A stretch of DNA of 64,000 nucleotides from assembly GCA_910579705.1 (NCBI GenBank), contig CAJTUI010000005.1, positions 1 to 64,000 on the forward strand. The letters are read 5' to 3'. The DNA comes from an uncultured Christensenella sp. Its GTDB lineage: Bacteria; Bacillota; Clostridia; Christensenellales; Borkfalkiaceae. Below the pieces are notes generated by a model, which saw only the letters and a list, made by a program, of their open reading frames with translations, had not been told where the DNA came from and did no database searches. The position numbers and the translations under genes are program-made. Numbering within the stretch: the stretch's first letter is position 1; the number at the start of each line of letters is the position of its first letter. Of this stretch, positions 24,267 to 32,597 are shown piece after piece.

Positions 24267-26438
24267 TCAGGACAGATTTACGGGGTTCTCCTCCACGTAC
24301 ACAAGCGTAGAAGAGGTCGTGTTTTTAACCGCTATATCGTAAATATCGCCGAGCAGGGCGCCGCCTTTCAACCGCATAAGGACCTGATACCTGAGCTTGC
24401 CCTGAATTTTTTTTATCGGCGAATGCATCTTATTGAAAAAGATAAATTCTTCGGGGTTGTCCTGCCTGAGCCGCTCTATGGAAAAATACACGTTTTTCAG
24501 GGTTTCGAGCGCGGCCTCCCCGTCTTCGGAAGTGACCATAACCCTGCAAATGAGCGAATAAGGCGGGAAGCCCGTCGCCTTTCTCAGCGCGATTTCGTTT
24601 TCGAAAAACCCGTTGTAGTCGTAACCGACCGCATAGCGCAGAATGTAGTTTTCGGGCGAGCAGGTCTGTAAAACGACCTTGCCCGCTTCGCCCGCTCTTC
24701 CGCTCCTGCCCGAAACCTGAGTGATAAGCTGGAACGTGCGTTCGCCGCTGCGGTAGTCGGAAAAATGCAGGCTCATATCCGCGTCCATAATCCCTACGAG
24801 CGTTACGGCGGGGAAGTCGTGCCCCTTGGCAATCATCTGCGTGCCGACCAGCACGTCCGCCTTTTTCTCCGAAAACTGTTTCAGGATATTGTAATGCCCG
24901 TCCTTGCCGGACACCGTGTCGTTATCCATTCTCAGTATGCGCGCCGCGGGAAAAAGCCCCTTCAAATCCGCAACGACTTTCTGCGTGCCCGTTCCGCTGT
25001 ATAAAACGTGCTTGCCGCCGCAGTCGGGACAGGCCGTGAGCATACGGTATTTCGCGCCGCAGTAGTGACATTTAAGACAGTTTTCCTCGCTGTGGTAAGT
25101 CAGCGCAACGTCGCAGTTCTCGCACTTTGCTACGTAGCCGCAGTCGCGGCACAGCACCGTGCGCGAATACCCGCGCCTGTTTAAAAATATAATCGCCTGA
25201 TTGCCGCTTTTCAGCGTTACGTCAAGCTCCTCCCTGAGCGCCGCGGAAAACGCGGTGTTGTTGCCGCGCCTCACTTCTCTTCGCATATCCGCGATAATGA
25301 TTTCGGGCAGAGGTTTTTTGTTAATCCGCTCCGTAAGGGTAATCAGCCCGTATCTGCCCGCTTTGGCTTTTACGTAACTTTCGACCGACGGCGTAGCGCT
25401 GCCGAGCACGAGTTTTGCGCCGTTGTATTCCGCGCGCATTTTAGCTATTTCGACCGTAGAATACCTCGGCGCGGATTCGCTGACGTACGAGGAGTCGTGC
25501 TCTTCGTCAATAATGATTGCGCCGATATTCTCCATCGGCGCGAAAACCGCGCTCCGCGCGCCTATCGCTATCTTCGCCTCGCCGGAGCGCAACCTCCACC
25601 ATTCGTCGAACCGCTCGCCCGCGGAAAGACCGCTGTGCAGGATTGCCGCCGCGCCGCCGAACCTGTTTCTCAGCTGCGCCAGCATCTGCGGCGTTAAAGA
25701 TATTTCGGGAACGAGGAAAATCGCCGTTCTGCCGCGCTCGATTTCCCGCGCGATTACGTTTAAGTAAATTTCCGTTTTACCGCTGCCGGTAACGCCGTGA
25801 ATGAGATGCACGCGCTTGTCCGAATTTTCAATGTCGTCCAGCGCGGCGCGCTGTGCGGGCGTGAGCACCTTTTCCCCGCCGCGTTTCGGAAGTCCAGAAA
25901 ACGGGTTGCGCGAAACTTTGCGTTTCTTTATCTCTATCGCGCCCTTTCCCGCAAGCGCGTTGACGGCGCCGCGGCCGAACTCGTTGCAAAGCGCTGTAAA
26001 TTCGCACTCGCCCCGCGCCTTGATATATTCCAGAGCCTGAGCCTGTTTCTTTGCGGCGGCCGAAAGCTTTACGTCCGCAGTCTTGAAGACGGCGTAACTC
26101 TTATACGCCTCCCGCACTTTGCCGAGCCGCATTTCCGAAGGTATAAACAGCCTGAGCGCCGCCGCTTTGGGAACGCGGTAGCGACAGGCTATGCTTTCCA
26201 TAAGCGAAAAGCACTCGGGAACGAGCGCGGGCAGCTCGTCCACCGCGCCTACGATACTTTTAACTTTGTCCGCGGGATACGACGAAACGCGGCTTACGCC
26301 TACGACGAAGCCGTCAATCACCCTTCCGCCGAAAGGCACTTTGACCCTGCACCCGACCTTTGTTTCGTCGGGGCAGGAATATTCGAATATCCTGTCCACC
26401 TGACTGTGGGCGACGTCAACGATTACCTGCGCGTACAT
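24267..26438 (-). CDS. priA: Primosomal replication helicase PriA
   Basis: 723 residues. N-terminal DNA-binding domain, then helicase motifs GVTGSGKTEIY and DEEHDSSY; a zinc-binding insert with eight cysteines (CRDCGYVAKCENC ... CHYCG ... CPDCG), and VSGRSGRAG. It reloads the replisome at collapsed forks. The start has no clear Shine-Dalgarno and a 13-bp hairpin stands just before it. coaBC, which often separates rpoZ and priA, is not here. Confidence 0.96.
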   Translation of the reverse strand: MYAQVIVDVAHSQVDRIFEYSCPDETKVGCRVKVPFGGRVIDGFVVGVSRVSSYPADKVKSIVGAVDELPALVPECFSLMESIACRYRVPKAAALRLFIPSEMRLGKVREAYKSYAVFKTADVKLSAAAKKQAQALEYIKARGECEFTALCNEFGRGAVNALAGKGAIEIKKRKVSRNPFSGLPKRGGEKVLTPAQRAALDDIENSDKRVHLIHGVTGSGKTEIYLNVIAREIERGRTAIFLVPEISLTPQMLAQLRNRFGGAAAILHSGLSAGERFDEWWRLRSGEAKIAIGARSAVFAPMENIGAIIIDEEHDSSYVSESAPRYSTVEIAKMRAEYNGAKLVLGSATPSVESYVKAKAGRYGLITLTERINKKPLPEIIIADMRREVRRGNNTAFSAALREELDVTLKSGNQAIIFLNRRGYSRTVLCRDCGYVAKCENCDVALTYHSEENCLKCHYCGAKYRMLTACPDCGGKHVLYSGTGTQKVVADLKGLFPAARILRMDNDTVSGKDGHYNILKQFSEKKADVLVGTQMIAKGHDFPAVTLVGIMDADMSLHFSDYRSGERTFQLITQVSGRSGRAGEAGKVVLQTCSPENYILRYAVGYDYNGFFENEIALRKATGFPPYSLICRVMVTSEDGEAALETLKNVYFSIERLRQDNPEEFIFFNKMHSPIKKIQGKLRYQVLMRLKGGALLGDIYDIAVKNTTSSTLVYVEENPVNLS

Positions 26439-26451
26439 TTCTTTAAATTTA

Positions 26452-26484
26452 CGCTGCGGTTTTCTCAGTATGAAAACCGCAGCG
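26452..26484. other. Perfect 13-bp hairpin between rpoZ and priA
   Basis: CGCTGCGGTTTTC (26452-26464) and GAAAACCGCAGCG (26472-26484) pair fully around a 7-nt loop. No U tract follows on the minus strand, so it is more likely an mRNA processing or stability element, or a weak terminator, in the operon. Confidence 0.55.
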
Positions 26485-26492
26485 AAGCGTTT

Positions 26493-26711
26493 TTAATCTT
26501 TGGTGCACTTGATTTTGCCGTCGGCAATTTCCTGACAGGCAAGCGAAATCTCTTTGAGATACTCCTCGGGGCTGGGACCCTTTGCCATATGCTGTTCGAG
26601 TATCTGTCTTGCGCGCTTTGACGCAACCACGCAAAGACAGTAACGCGACACGGGCTGTCCCTCCGCTCCGAGCCTGTCAATCAGCAAATCCACTGAAGGT
26701 TGATTTATCAT
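26493..26711 (-). CDS. rpoZ: RNA polymerase omega subunit
   Basis: 72 residues. The N-terminal helix INQPSVDLLIDRLG and SRYCLCVVASKRARQI match the RpoZ core that holds the beta' C-terminus. AAGGAG precedes the ATG. The gmk-rpoZ pairing supports the call. The protein contains two adjacent cysteines in the usual YALV position, which is uncommon. Confidence 0.92.
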   Translation of the reverse strand: MINQPSVDLLIDRLGAEGQPVSRYCLCVVASKRARQILEQHMAKGPSPEEYLKEISLACQEIADGKIKCTKD

Positions 26712-26744
26712 ATCTACTCCTTTTATCGACTATATTAACACATT

Positions 26745-27296
26745 TTATTTTAAACTTTTTATGATGCCGCGTATGCTTGCCACCGCGGTACGCAAATCGT
26801 CGTTGACGACTACGTAATCGTACTCGGCTTTTTTGGAAACCTCGTAATCGTAACGTTCCAGCCGCTTTGCGATTTTCTCTTCGCTCTCCGTGCCGCGGCC
26901 TCTCAGCCGTGCGGCAAGCTCTTCCCTGTCCGGCGGCAGAACCATAATCAGCACCGCGTCGGGATAGACCTTTTTGACCTGCAAGGCCCCGTCCACTTCT
27001 ATTTCGAGAATAACATTATGCGTTTGGAGCTGTTTTTCCACAAACGCTTTCGGCGTGCCGTAATAGTTGCCGAAGTGGTTGGAATACTCCAAAAATCCGC
27101 CCGCGGCTATGTTTTTTTCAAACTCGTCCCTGCCTATGAAAAAGTAGGAAACCCCGTCCTTCTCGCCCTCGCGCATACCGCGCGTAGTACAGGAAACGCT
27201 GAGTGCAAAGCCGCCGCTTTTCAAAAGCTCGTTGACGATCGTTCCCTTGCCGACGCCCGACGGGCCCGATAAAACTATAAGTAAATTATCCATCAT
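26745..27296 (-). CDS. gmk: Guanylate kinase
   Basis: 183 residues. P-loop SGPSGVGKGTI, the GMP-binding TTRGMREGEKDG and DREELAARLRGRG are standard. It makes GDP from GMP. No good Shine-Dalgarno is seen before ATGATG; translation may be coupled to yloC, which ends 37 bp upstream. remA, usually between yloC and gmk in Bacillus, is missing. Confidence 0.96.
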   Translation of the reverse strand: MMDNLLIVLSGPSGVGKGTIVNELLKSGGFALSVSCTTRGMREGEKDGVSYFFIGRDEFEKNIAAGGFLEYSNHFGNYYGTPKAFVEKQLQTHNVILEIEVDGALQVKKVYPDAVLIMVLPPDREELAARLRGRGTESEEKIAKRLERYDYEVSKKAEYDYVVVNDDLRTAVASIRGIIKSLK

Positions 27297-27333
27297 ATTC
27301 GAATTGGCCGCACAATATGCCGCGGCGAAACGT

Positions 27334-28209
27334 TTATTCTATGTTCTGAACCTGCTCGCGCACTTTCTCTATTTCGTTTTTAAGCGCAAGCCCCAGCCGC
27401 GTTATTTCCAAATCGTTGGACTTGGAGCAGACCGTGTTTGTTTCGCGATTGAACTCCTGAACGAGGAAGTCCAGCTTTCTGCCTACAAGCACCTCGCCGC
27501 AGATGTCGCGGAACTGGGATATGTGCGAGTGAAGGCGCGTAAGCTCTTCGTCTATGTTGCTCTTGTCGGTAAACACCGCGACCTCGGTCAACAACCTGCC
27601 TTCGTCGGGTTCCGCCCCTTCGAGAATTTTTTTCATCTTGGCTTCGAGCTTTGTCTTATACCCCTCGGCAACCAGCGGAGCGCGTTTTTCCACGTCCGCG
27701 ACAAGCGCCTCGATAACGTCCATTCTCGAAAGCATATCCGCTTTGAGTTTTTCGCCCTCCGTGCGGCGCATTTCGTTCAGCCGCTCCAAAGCCGAGCCGA
27801 GCGCGATTTTCAGCGCCCCGACGCACTCGTCGTCGGCGCAGGCAACGTCCTCCGTCTTTACGACGTCGGGATAGCGGAGTACTGATATGACCGAAAAATC
27901 GTCCGCCGCGTCGGGAAACATCTCTCTTATTTTTCTCGCCGCGTCCGCATAGGCTTTCGCCGCCGCCGCGTCGAGATACAGCGCGCGCGGCTTGTCGCGC
28001 TTGTCCGAAAAACCTATGTAAACGTCCGCGCGGCCGCGGGTAAGCTTTTCGCGTACGATGTTGCGGATTACGTCTTCATACGCAATGAAGATGCGCGGGC
28101 TTTTGACCGAAACGTCGAGATAGCGGTTGTTGACCGTCTTAATCTCGACGGTGAGTTCTATGCCGCCCTCTCTGTACTCGCCTCTGCCATAACCCGTCAT
28201 ACTTAACAT
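27334..28209 (-). CDS. yloC: YicC/YloC family endoribonuclease
   Basis: 291 residues from the ATG at 28209 (MLSMTGYGRGEYREGG), the family's standard start; the frame upstream is open but unlike the family. The N-terminal KTVNNRYLDVSVK and the C-terminal DUF1732 region with SKSNDLEITRL are typical. E. coli YicC degrades a small RNA; the Bacillus role is less clear. First gene of the operon that runs to spoVM/M19. Confidence 0.93.
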   Translation of the reverse strand: MLSMTGYGRGEYREGGIELTVEIKTVNNRYLDVSVKSPRIFIAYEDVIRNIVREKLTRGRADVYIGFSDKRDKPRALYLDAAAAKAYADAARKIREMFPDAADDFSVISVLRYPDVVKTEDVACADDECVGALKIALGSALERLNEMRRTEGEKLKADMLSRMDVIEALVADVEKRAPLVAEGYKTKLEAKMKKILEGAEPDEGRLLTEVAVFTDKSNIDEELTRLHSHISQFRDICGEVLVGRKLDFLVQEFNRETNTVCSKSNDLEITRLGLALKNEIEKVREQVQNIE

Positions 28210-28251
28210 AACCTGCTCTCCCCCGCCGCAAACGCGGCTGTAACAGTAATG

Positions 28252-28280
28252 ATTATAGCAATATTTTTTTAAAATTACAA
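28252..28280 (-). promoter_or_regulatory. Promoter of the yloC-gmk-rpoZ-priA-def-fmt-rsmB-rlmN-rpe-spoVM operon
   Basis: TTGTAA (28275-28280), 17-bp spacer, TATAAT (28252-28257), 43 nt before the yloC ATG. Confidence 0.65.
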
Positions 28281-28305
28281 GCGTAAACGCCGCAATAAAA
28301 AAATA

Positions 28306-28328
28306 AATATCCGCGGATTGCGGATATT
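28306..28328 (-). terminator. Terminator of the nitrilase-like gene
   Basis: AATATCCGC and GCGGATATT (28306-28314, 28320-28328) around GGATT, followed on the minus strand by TTTATTTTTTTATT. Confidence 0.8.
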
Positions 28329-28334
28329 GAATAA

Positions 28335-29006
28335 TCAGTAGTCCTCGCGCAGGTCGCAACACATACCTTTCGTACGCGTCGTAATGACGCGGTAGTGCGA
28401 CTGCGGGTCCACCTCGAAAAGCGAAAAGGGTTGCGACGAGGAGGCGATTTCGCCCGTTATTTCCGCGTAGTACGCCATACTTCCGGCGCACATTATAACC
28501 GGCACGCCGTAAAGATAGGCGTAAGTTCTTATCAGCACGGCGGGAAGGGTGTTTTTTATCTCTTCCAAAAGCGCGACGACGACGTTGCAACCGCACAGCG
28601 AAAACGCCTTAAAACAGTCGGGAAACATTAAATCGTTCTCGACGCACACTCCTATTTTATAGCCCGCAACGTTGTACACGCCCAGCCCCGCGCCGCTTTT
28701 GAAGTCCTCCGTGTCAATGACGTGGTTCATATCCGAAATGCCCAGAAGCTTGCCCCTGTCCGCGACCGAAACGGATTTCCTGAGCACGCCGCGGCTCTTT
28801 GTGCGGCAGCCGCTGACAACGCCGCATTTTGCCGATTTGGAAAGGCGCGCCGCGTCCTCGAACTTGTCGCTCAGCCCCTTCAATTCGCTTTCGTAATCCA
28901 CCTCGCCAAGCCCTTTGAACCCGAACACCGCAATATCGCAGTCGGGCAGTGACTTTGCCTGTTTTACCGTGCTGTCCGCCACAACGCAAAATATCATACC
29001 ATACAT
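28335..29006 (-). CDS. Carbon-nitrogen hydrolase (nitrilase)-like protein
   Basis: 223 residues. The middle GYKIGVCVENDLMFPDCFKA fits the nitrilase nucleophile strand (C followed by -x-D and FPE-like), and LRKSVSVADRGKLLG may carry the lysine. The N-terminal Glu is less clear (GFKGLGEVD). Nitrilase-superfamily enzymes cleave amide or nitrile bonds; the substrate is unknown, and the protein is shorter than the usual 260-300 residues. Neither candidate start has a Shine-Dalgarno. An ATG at 28997 (220 residues) lies 7 nt after a TAAAAT box and could be the leaderless start. Confidence 0.6.
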   Translation of the reverse strand: MYGMIFCVVADSTVKQAKSLPDCDIAVFGFKGLGEVDYESELKGLSDKFEDAARLSKSAKCGVVSGCRTKSRGVLRKSVSVADRGKLLGISDMNHVIDTEDFKSGAGLGVYNVAGYKIGVCVENDLMFPDCFKAFSLCGCNVVVALLEEIKNTLPAVLIRTYAYLYGVPVIMCAGSMAYYAEITGEIASSSQPFSLFEVDPQSHYRVITTRTKGMCCDLREDY

Positions 29007-29093
29007 TTTATTGCAAAGCGCGGAAATGTGTTAAAAAAGGTTTTAATAATGTTTACCACCGCATAAGATATTTTAGCAAAAAAGAGGTGTGAC

Positions 29094-30545
29094 GTGAAAA
29101 GATTTATCTGTATTCTGCTTATCGTATGCGCGGCCGCGGCCTCTCTAACTTTGACCGCCTGCGGGAAAAAAGACGTCAAAGTCAGCGCATACGATATTCT
29201 GGCAATCTACGACAGCGAAAGCCGTTCGGTAACGGGAACGGTTGATTTTACATATTACAATTCGACGGACAACGAAATCGGCGACCTTAAATTCAATCTG
29301 TACGGAAACGCCTACCGCGAGGGCGCGACCTATACTCCCGTTTCCCAGAGCTATGCAAACAAAGCGTACTATGCGGGGACGAGCTACGGCAGTATGAGCG
29401 TTGAAGGCGTTGAGAACTGTCAGGCCTGGAACGTGGGCGGCGAGGACGAAAATATACTTACCGTAACGCTGTTGACCCCCGTATATCCCGAAGAGAGCGT
29501 GAACATCAAAATCAGCTATAAGCTCGTTCTCGCCAAGGTCAACCACCGCACGGGCGTGACCGAGAACGCCGTAAATTTAGGCAATTTCTATCCCGTGCTC
29601 TGTGCGTATACGAGAGAGGGATTTACCGAATGCCCCTACTATTACTGCGGCGACCCGTTCGTGTCCGAATGCGCGAATTACCGCGTGACCGTGGATTTAC
29701 CCGCGGGATATGTTGCGGCGACCAGCGGAAAGCTTGAAAAAGAGTCTGCCGCGGCGGACAGAAAAAAGTGCACCTACACGCTTGAAAACGCGAGGGATTT
29801 CGCAATGGTGCTTTCGGATAAATTCGAGGTGGTTACCCAGAAAGTCGGCGGCGTGGAAGTCAGCTATTATTACTACAAGGACACTAACCCTCAGGTCAGC
29901 CTTTCCGCGGCGTGCGACAGCGTGAAGTTCTTCTCGGGCGCGTTCGGAAACTACGTATACCCCACACTATGCGTCGTTCAGACGGGTTTTTGTTACGGCG
30001 GTATGGAATATCCCGCGCTCACTATGATTAGCGACGAGCTTGCGGCCGACGACAATATCTACACTATCGTACACGAAAACGCGCACCAATGGTGGTATGC
30101 TATGGTCGGCAGCGACCAGATTAACTGCGGCTGGCAGGACGAAGGCCTTGCGGAGTACAGCACGCTTATGTTTTTCGAGAACCATCCCACTTACGGATAT
30201 ACGAGGACGGGGATTATCGGCTCGGCAACCAAGGCGTACAGGGCGTACTATTCCGTGTATAACCAGATTTTCGGCGAAGCCGACACGAGTATGAACAGGC
30301 ACCTGAAAGACTTCGAGAGCGAGTACGAGTACACCAACATCGCGTATAACAAGGGGCTTATACTCTTCGATATGTTAAGGCAGTCGATAGGCGACGAGAA
30401 GTTCGGCGCGGGGCTTAAAAAGTACTTCGCAGACAACCTCTACAAAGTGGCTTCGTACGAGGATATGTGCGGGTGTTTCATAGGCGCAGGCGCAGATCTG
30501 GAAGGGTTTTTCGCCTCGTTTACGGAGGGAAAAATAGTTATCTGA
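29094..30545 (+). CDS. M1-like zinc metallopeptidase lipoprotein
   Basis: 483 residues, GTG start behind GAGGTG. The signal peptide ends LTAC (Cys23). A beta-rich N-terminal domain is followed by the gluzincin motif HENAHQWW with the third ligand Glu 18 residues later (WQDEGLAEYS), the M1 aminopeptidase signature. GGMEYPAL resembles the GAMEN exopeptidase loop but is altered to GGMEY, so it may not act as a standard aminopeptidase. Anchored outside the cell. The helical C-terminal domain of large M1 enzymes is short here. Confidence 0.85.
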   Translation: MKRFICILLIVCAAAASLTLTACGKKDVKVSAYDILAIYDSESRSVTGTVDFTYYNSTDNEIGDLKFNLYGNAYREGATYTPVSQSYANKAYYAGTSYGSMSVEGVENCQAWNVGGEDENILTVTLLTPVYPEESVNIKISYKLVLAKVNHRTGVTENAVNLGNFYPVLCAYTREGFTECPYYYCGDPFVSECANYRVTVDLPAGYVAATSGKLEKESAAADRKKCTYTLENARDFAMVLSDKFEVVTQKVGGVEVSYYYYKDTNPQVSLSAACDSVKFFSGAFGNYVYPTLCVVQTGFCYGGMEYPALTMISDELAADDNIYTIVHENAHQWWYAMVGSDQINCGWQDEGLAEYSTLMFFENHPTYGYTRTGIIGSATKAYRAYYSVYNQIFGEADTSMNRHLKDFESEYEYTNIAYNKGLILFDMLRQSIGDEKFGAGLKKYFADNLYKVASYEDMCGCFIGAGADLEGFFASFTEGKIVI

Positions 30546-30562
30546 TTGTTTTGACAATTTAC

Positions 30563-30591
30563 TTGCCAAACAAAATATAATGGTATATAAT
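30563..30591 (+). promoter_or_regulatory. corA promoter (approximate)
   Basis: TTGCCA, 17-bp spacer and TATAAT lie at about 30563-30591, after the M1 peptidase gene. An alternative TTGACA further upstream has a 19-bp spacer to an earlier TATAAT. Confidence 0.55.
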
Positions 30592-30630
30592 ATAGTCAAC
30601 TCAAAAATATTATAATTCAAGGAAACCGAA

Positions 30631-30675
30631 ATGGACCCAAGTTGTAATTGTTTTTCAGCACGATATATGCCGTAA
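30631..30675 (+). CDS. Putative 14-residue leader peptide of corA
   Basis: ATG preceded by AAGGA at a normal distance; it encodes MDPSCNCFSARYMP and stops at TAA. It sits inside the corA leader, before two competing RNA structures. An Asp-Pro pair straight after Met is the kind of sequence that destabilises ribosomes at low magnesium, as in the enterobacterial mgtL peptide. The two are not otherwise alike. It could be a chance ORF. Confidence 0.45.
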   Translation: MDPSCNCFSARYMP

Positions 30676-30678
30676 AAG

Positions 30679-30740
30679 TTCCGTACGTAAGCTAAACGAT
30701 TTTGTTATCTTTCTGCACGGAATTTTCCGTGCATTTTTTT
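30679..30740 (+). promoter_or_regulatory. Attenuator: competing hairpins and terminator before corA
   Basis: A terminator (TGCACGGAA 30714-30722 with TTCCGTGCA 30725-30733, then T7 at 30734-30740) lies 27 nt before the corA ATG. TTCCGT at 30679-30684 repeats the terminator's 3' arm and can pair instead with ACGGAA of the 5' arm, forming an antiterminator. It begins 4 nt after the leader peptide's stop, so a ribosome there would block it. No match to an M-box or other known Mg/Co riboswitch was recognised. Confidence 0.6.
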
Positions 30741-30766
30741 AACAAAATTTTATAGAGGACAAAGCT

Positions 30767-31771
30767 ATGGTTAAGTACTTTTTAACGAACGGCAGCGGCG
30801 CGCCCGTACAAACCGAAAGGTTTACCGCGGGGTGCTGGGTGGATTTGGTCAACCCTTCGGACGACGAGTGCGAGGACGTTGCAATCGCCTCGGGCGTCCC
30901 CGAGGATATGATTAAAGCCGCGCTGGACGAAGAGGAACGCGCGCGTACGGAATTCGACGACGGAAACAGTATGTTTATCGTCGACTGCCCGCTTATCGAG
31001 GAGAACGAGGACGGCGGCGACAGATACACCACCCTGCCGCTTGCGGTGATTTACAACGGGAAATGCATAGTCACGGTCTGCCTGAAAGGCAACACCGTTT
31101 TAAAGGATTTCATTACGGGCAGAGAGAGCGTGCGCACGGACGCGCCCCTGCACTTTATACTTACTTTCCTTTTGGGAAACGCGAAAAGATTTTTGTACTA
31201 CCTTAAACAGATAGACAGGAAAAACCACCGTATCCAGAGCGAGCTGGGGCGCACTATGCGAAACAGCGAAATCATTCAGCTTCTGGATTTGCAGAACTCG
31301 CTCGTCTACTTCTCCACTTCTTTAAACTCGAACGAGAGAGTGCACGAAAAGCTTTTCAAGGTCGAGGGAGTGGCGAGCCGAGAGGAATATCTCGATTTGT
31401 ACGAGGACGTTATTATCGAGGGTAAACAGGCAATAGAAACCTGTAATATCTATAAAAATATTTTGAGCGTCACGATGGACGCGTACGGTTCGGTCATTTC
31501 CAACAACGCAAACGACACAATGAAGAAACTGACCATAATCACCATTCTTCTCGCCGTGCCGACTATGATTGCGGGGTTCTGGGGAATGAATATGCCCGTG
31601 CCCGGGCAGGACGGATACGCCTTTTACGAAACGGGCTGGTTCTGGCTGGTCACGTTCGCGGCGGTGTTGCTTACCGCGGTTATCGGCGTGTTTTTACTTA
31701 AAAGCAACCCCTTTAGACGTCCGCTCAAACAGAAAAGAAAGAGGCGGGAAAAACGGCCGCCGAGGAACTGA
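30767..31771 (+). CDS. corA: CorA family magnesium/cobalt channel
   Basis: 334 residues. A cytosolic N-terminal domain and long helix precede two C-terminal membrane helices. The signature GMN (FWGMNMPVPGQ) lies at the end of the first, and a basic tail (KQKRKRREKR) follows the second. CorA forms pentameric Mg2+ channels. AGAGGA precedes the ATG. Its leader carries a probable attenuator. The adjacent fmdB-type gene is 11 bp downstream. Confidence 0.92.
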   Translation: MVKYFLTNGSGAPVQTERFTAGCWVDLVNPSDDECEDVAIASGVPEDMIKAALDEEERARTEFDDGNSMFIVDCPLIEENEDGGDRYTTLPLAVIYNGKCIVTVCLKGNTVLKDFITGRESVRTDAPLHFILTFLLGNAKRFLYYLKQIDRKNHRIQSELGRTMRNSEIIQLLDLQNSLVYFSTSLNSNERVHEKLFKVEGVASREEYLDLYEDVIIEGKQAIETCNIYKNILSVTMDAYGSVISNNANDTMKKLTIITILLAVPTMIAGFWGMNMPVPGQDGYAFYETGWFWLVTFAAVLLTAVIGVFLLKSNPFRRPLKQKRKRREKRPPRN

Positions 31772-31782
31772 GAGAAACGCTT

Positions 31783-31977
31783 ATGCCTATTTTACAATAC
31801 GTATGCTCGAAGTGCGGCAAAGCATTCGAAGAACTTGTGAAAAAATACGACGAGCCCGTTGCCTGCCCCAAATGCGGGGCCGCGGCAGAGCGTAGTTATT
31901 GCGGGGAAATGTTTTCCGCAACCGGCAAGCCGACAAAGAAATGCAGCGGAAACTGCAAGACCTGCGGCGGCTGTTGA
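31783..31977 (+). CDS. FmdB-type zinc ribbon protein
   Basis: 64 residues. CSKCG and CPKCG form a zinc ribbon starting MPILQYVCSKCGKAFE, and the tail has a further cysteine cluster (CSGNCKTCGGC). Function unknown; FmdB-like domains are often called regulatory. It is probably co-transcribed with corA. Confidence 0.85.
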   Translation: MPILQYVCSKCGKAFEELVKKYDEPVACPKCGAAAERSYCGEMFSATGKPTKKCSGNCKTCGGC

Positions 31978-31992
31978 ACTTAATAAAATTTT

Positions 31993-32025
31993 AACCCCTT
32001 ACGGTGTGCGCCGTAAGGGGTTTTT
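31993..32025 (+). terminator. Terminator after the corA-fmdB unit
   Basis: AACCCCTTACGG (31993-32004) and CCGTAAGGGGTT (32011-32022) with a 6-nt loop and T-rich tail. Confidence 0.88.
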
Positions 32026-32129
32026 ATTTTGCGCGACAATATTTTCGGGGACCCGAAAAAAATTTTTCAAATCCTATGTATAAGATTTCATTGCGGCGGC
32101 AATAAAAATCTGCGTAAGGAGGTGTGACC

Positions 32130-32549
32130 GTGCGGTTTATCAAACTGTTATCCGTAACGCTTGCGGCGGGCGCGTTCATTGCAGCGCTGGCGCTACTGCC
32201 GTCAAGACTGTGCTTTGAAAGCGGAGAAAGCTATACTTTTTTCTGCGGCGACAGCTCGAAGAACTGCCGCGAGGTTATATCCTACGGCAACGCCGCCCTT
32301 AAAAAGCTTACGCTTACGGACGTGTGCGGGGAATGTACGGAATATCCCGAACTGGACGTGGACGGGTTTTTAAGAAAAGTAGGCGGTGAAATAGTTTTCG
32401 TTGAGGAGCTTTCCGACAGCGTGAATTATTATTGCAGGGCAGACTTGCCTTACTCGGTCAATTTATACGGAGAGGAAATTAATCTTCATATCTGCGTAAA
32501 GCAGAGCGGGGTTAAAATCGCGTCCCCTATAATTTTCGGCGGATACTGA
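32130..32549 (+). CDS. Secreted or membrane-anchored protein of unknown function beside a SpoIIQ-like gene
   Basis: 139 residues from the GTG at 32130, which stands 7 nt after AAGGAGG; an earlier in-frame GTG at 32124 is too close to it. The N-terminus is a membrane anchor or signal (KLLSVTLAAGAFIAALALL). Four cysteines lie outside (FFCG, NCRE, VCGEC), so disulfides are possible. The C-terminal half (VNYYCRADLPYSVNLYGEEI) is well structured in pattern. It could be a short YwmB-type protein, as ywmB lies near spoIID/spoIIQ in Bacillus, but I cannot show this. Confidence 0.6.
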   Translation: MRFIKLLSVTLAAGAFIAALALLPSRLCFESGESYTFFCGDSSKNCREVISYGNAALKKLTLTDVCGECTEYPELDVDGFLRKVGGEIVFVEELSDSVNYYCRADLPYSVNLYGEEINLHICVKQSGVKIASPIIFGGY

Positions 32550-32597
32550 ATAAAAAATATTACCGCTGTCAATATCATTATCGCAAGGAGTTAAATT

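Noticed and set aside
30631..30675. Leader peptide as a metallothionein fragment (MDPSCNC resembles its start)
   Set aside because: Only six residues are alike and the ORF is 14 codons long; the resemblance is chance.
30600..30740. M-box, NiCo or yybP-ykoY riboswitch before corA
   Set aside because: None of the conserved core sequences of these classes is visible; the leader is too short for an M-box.
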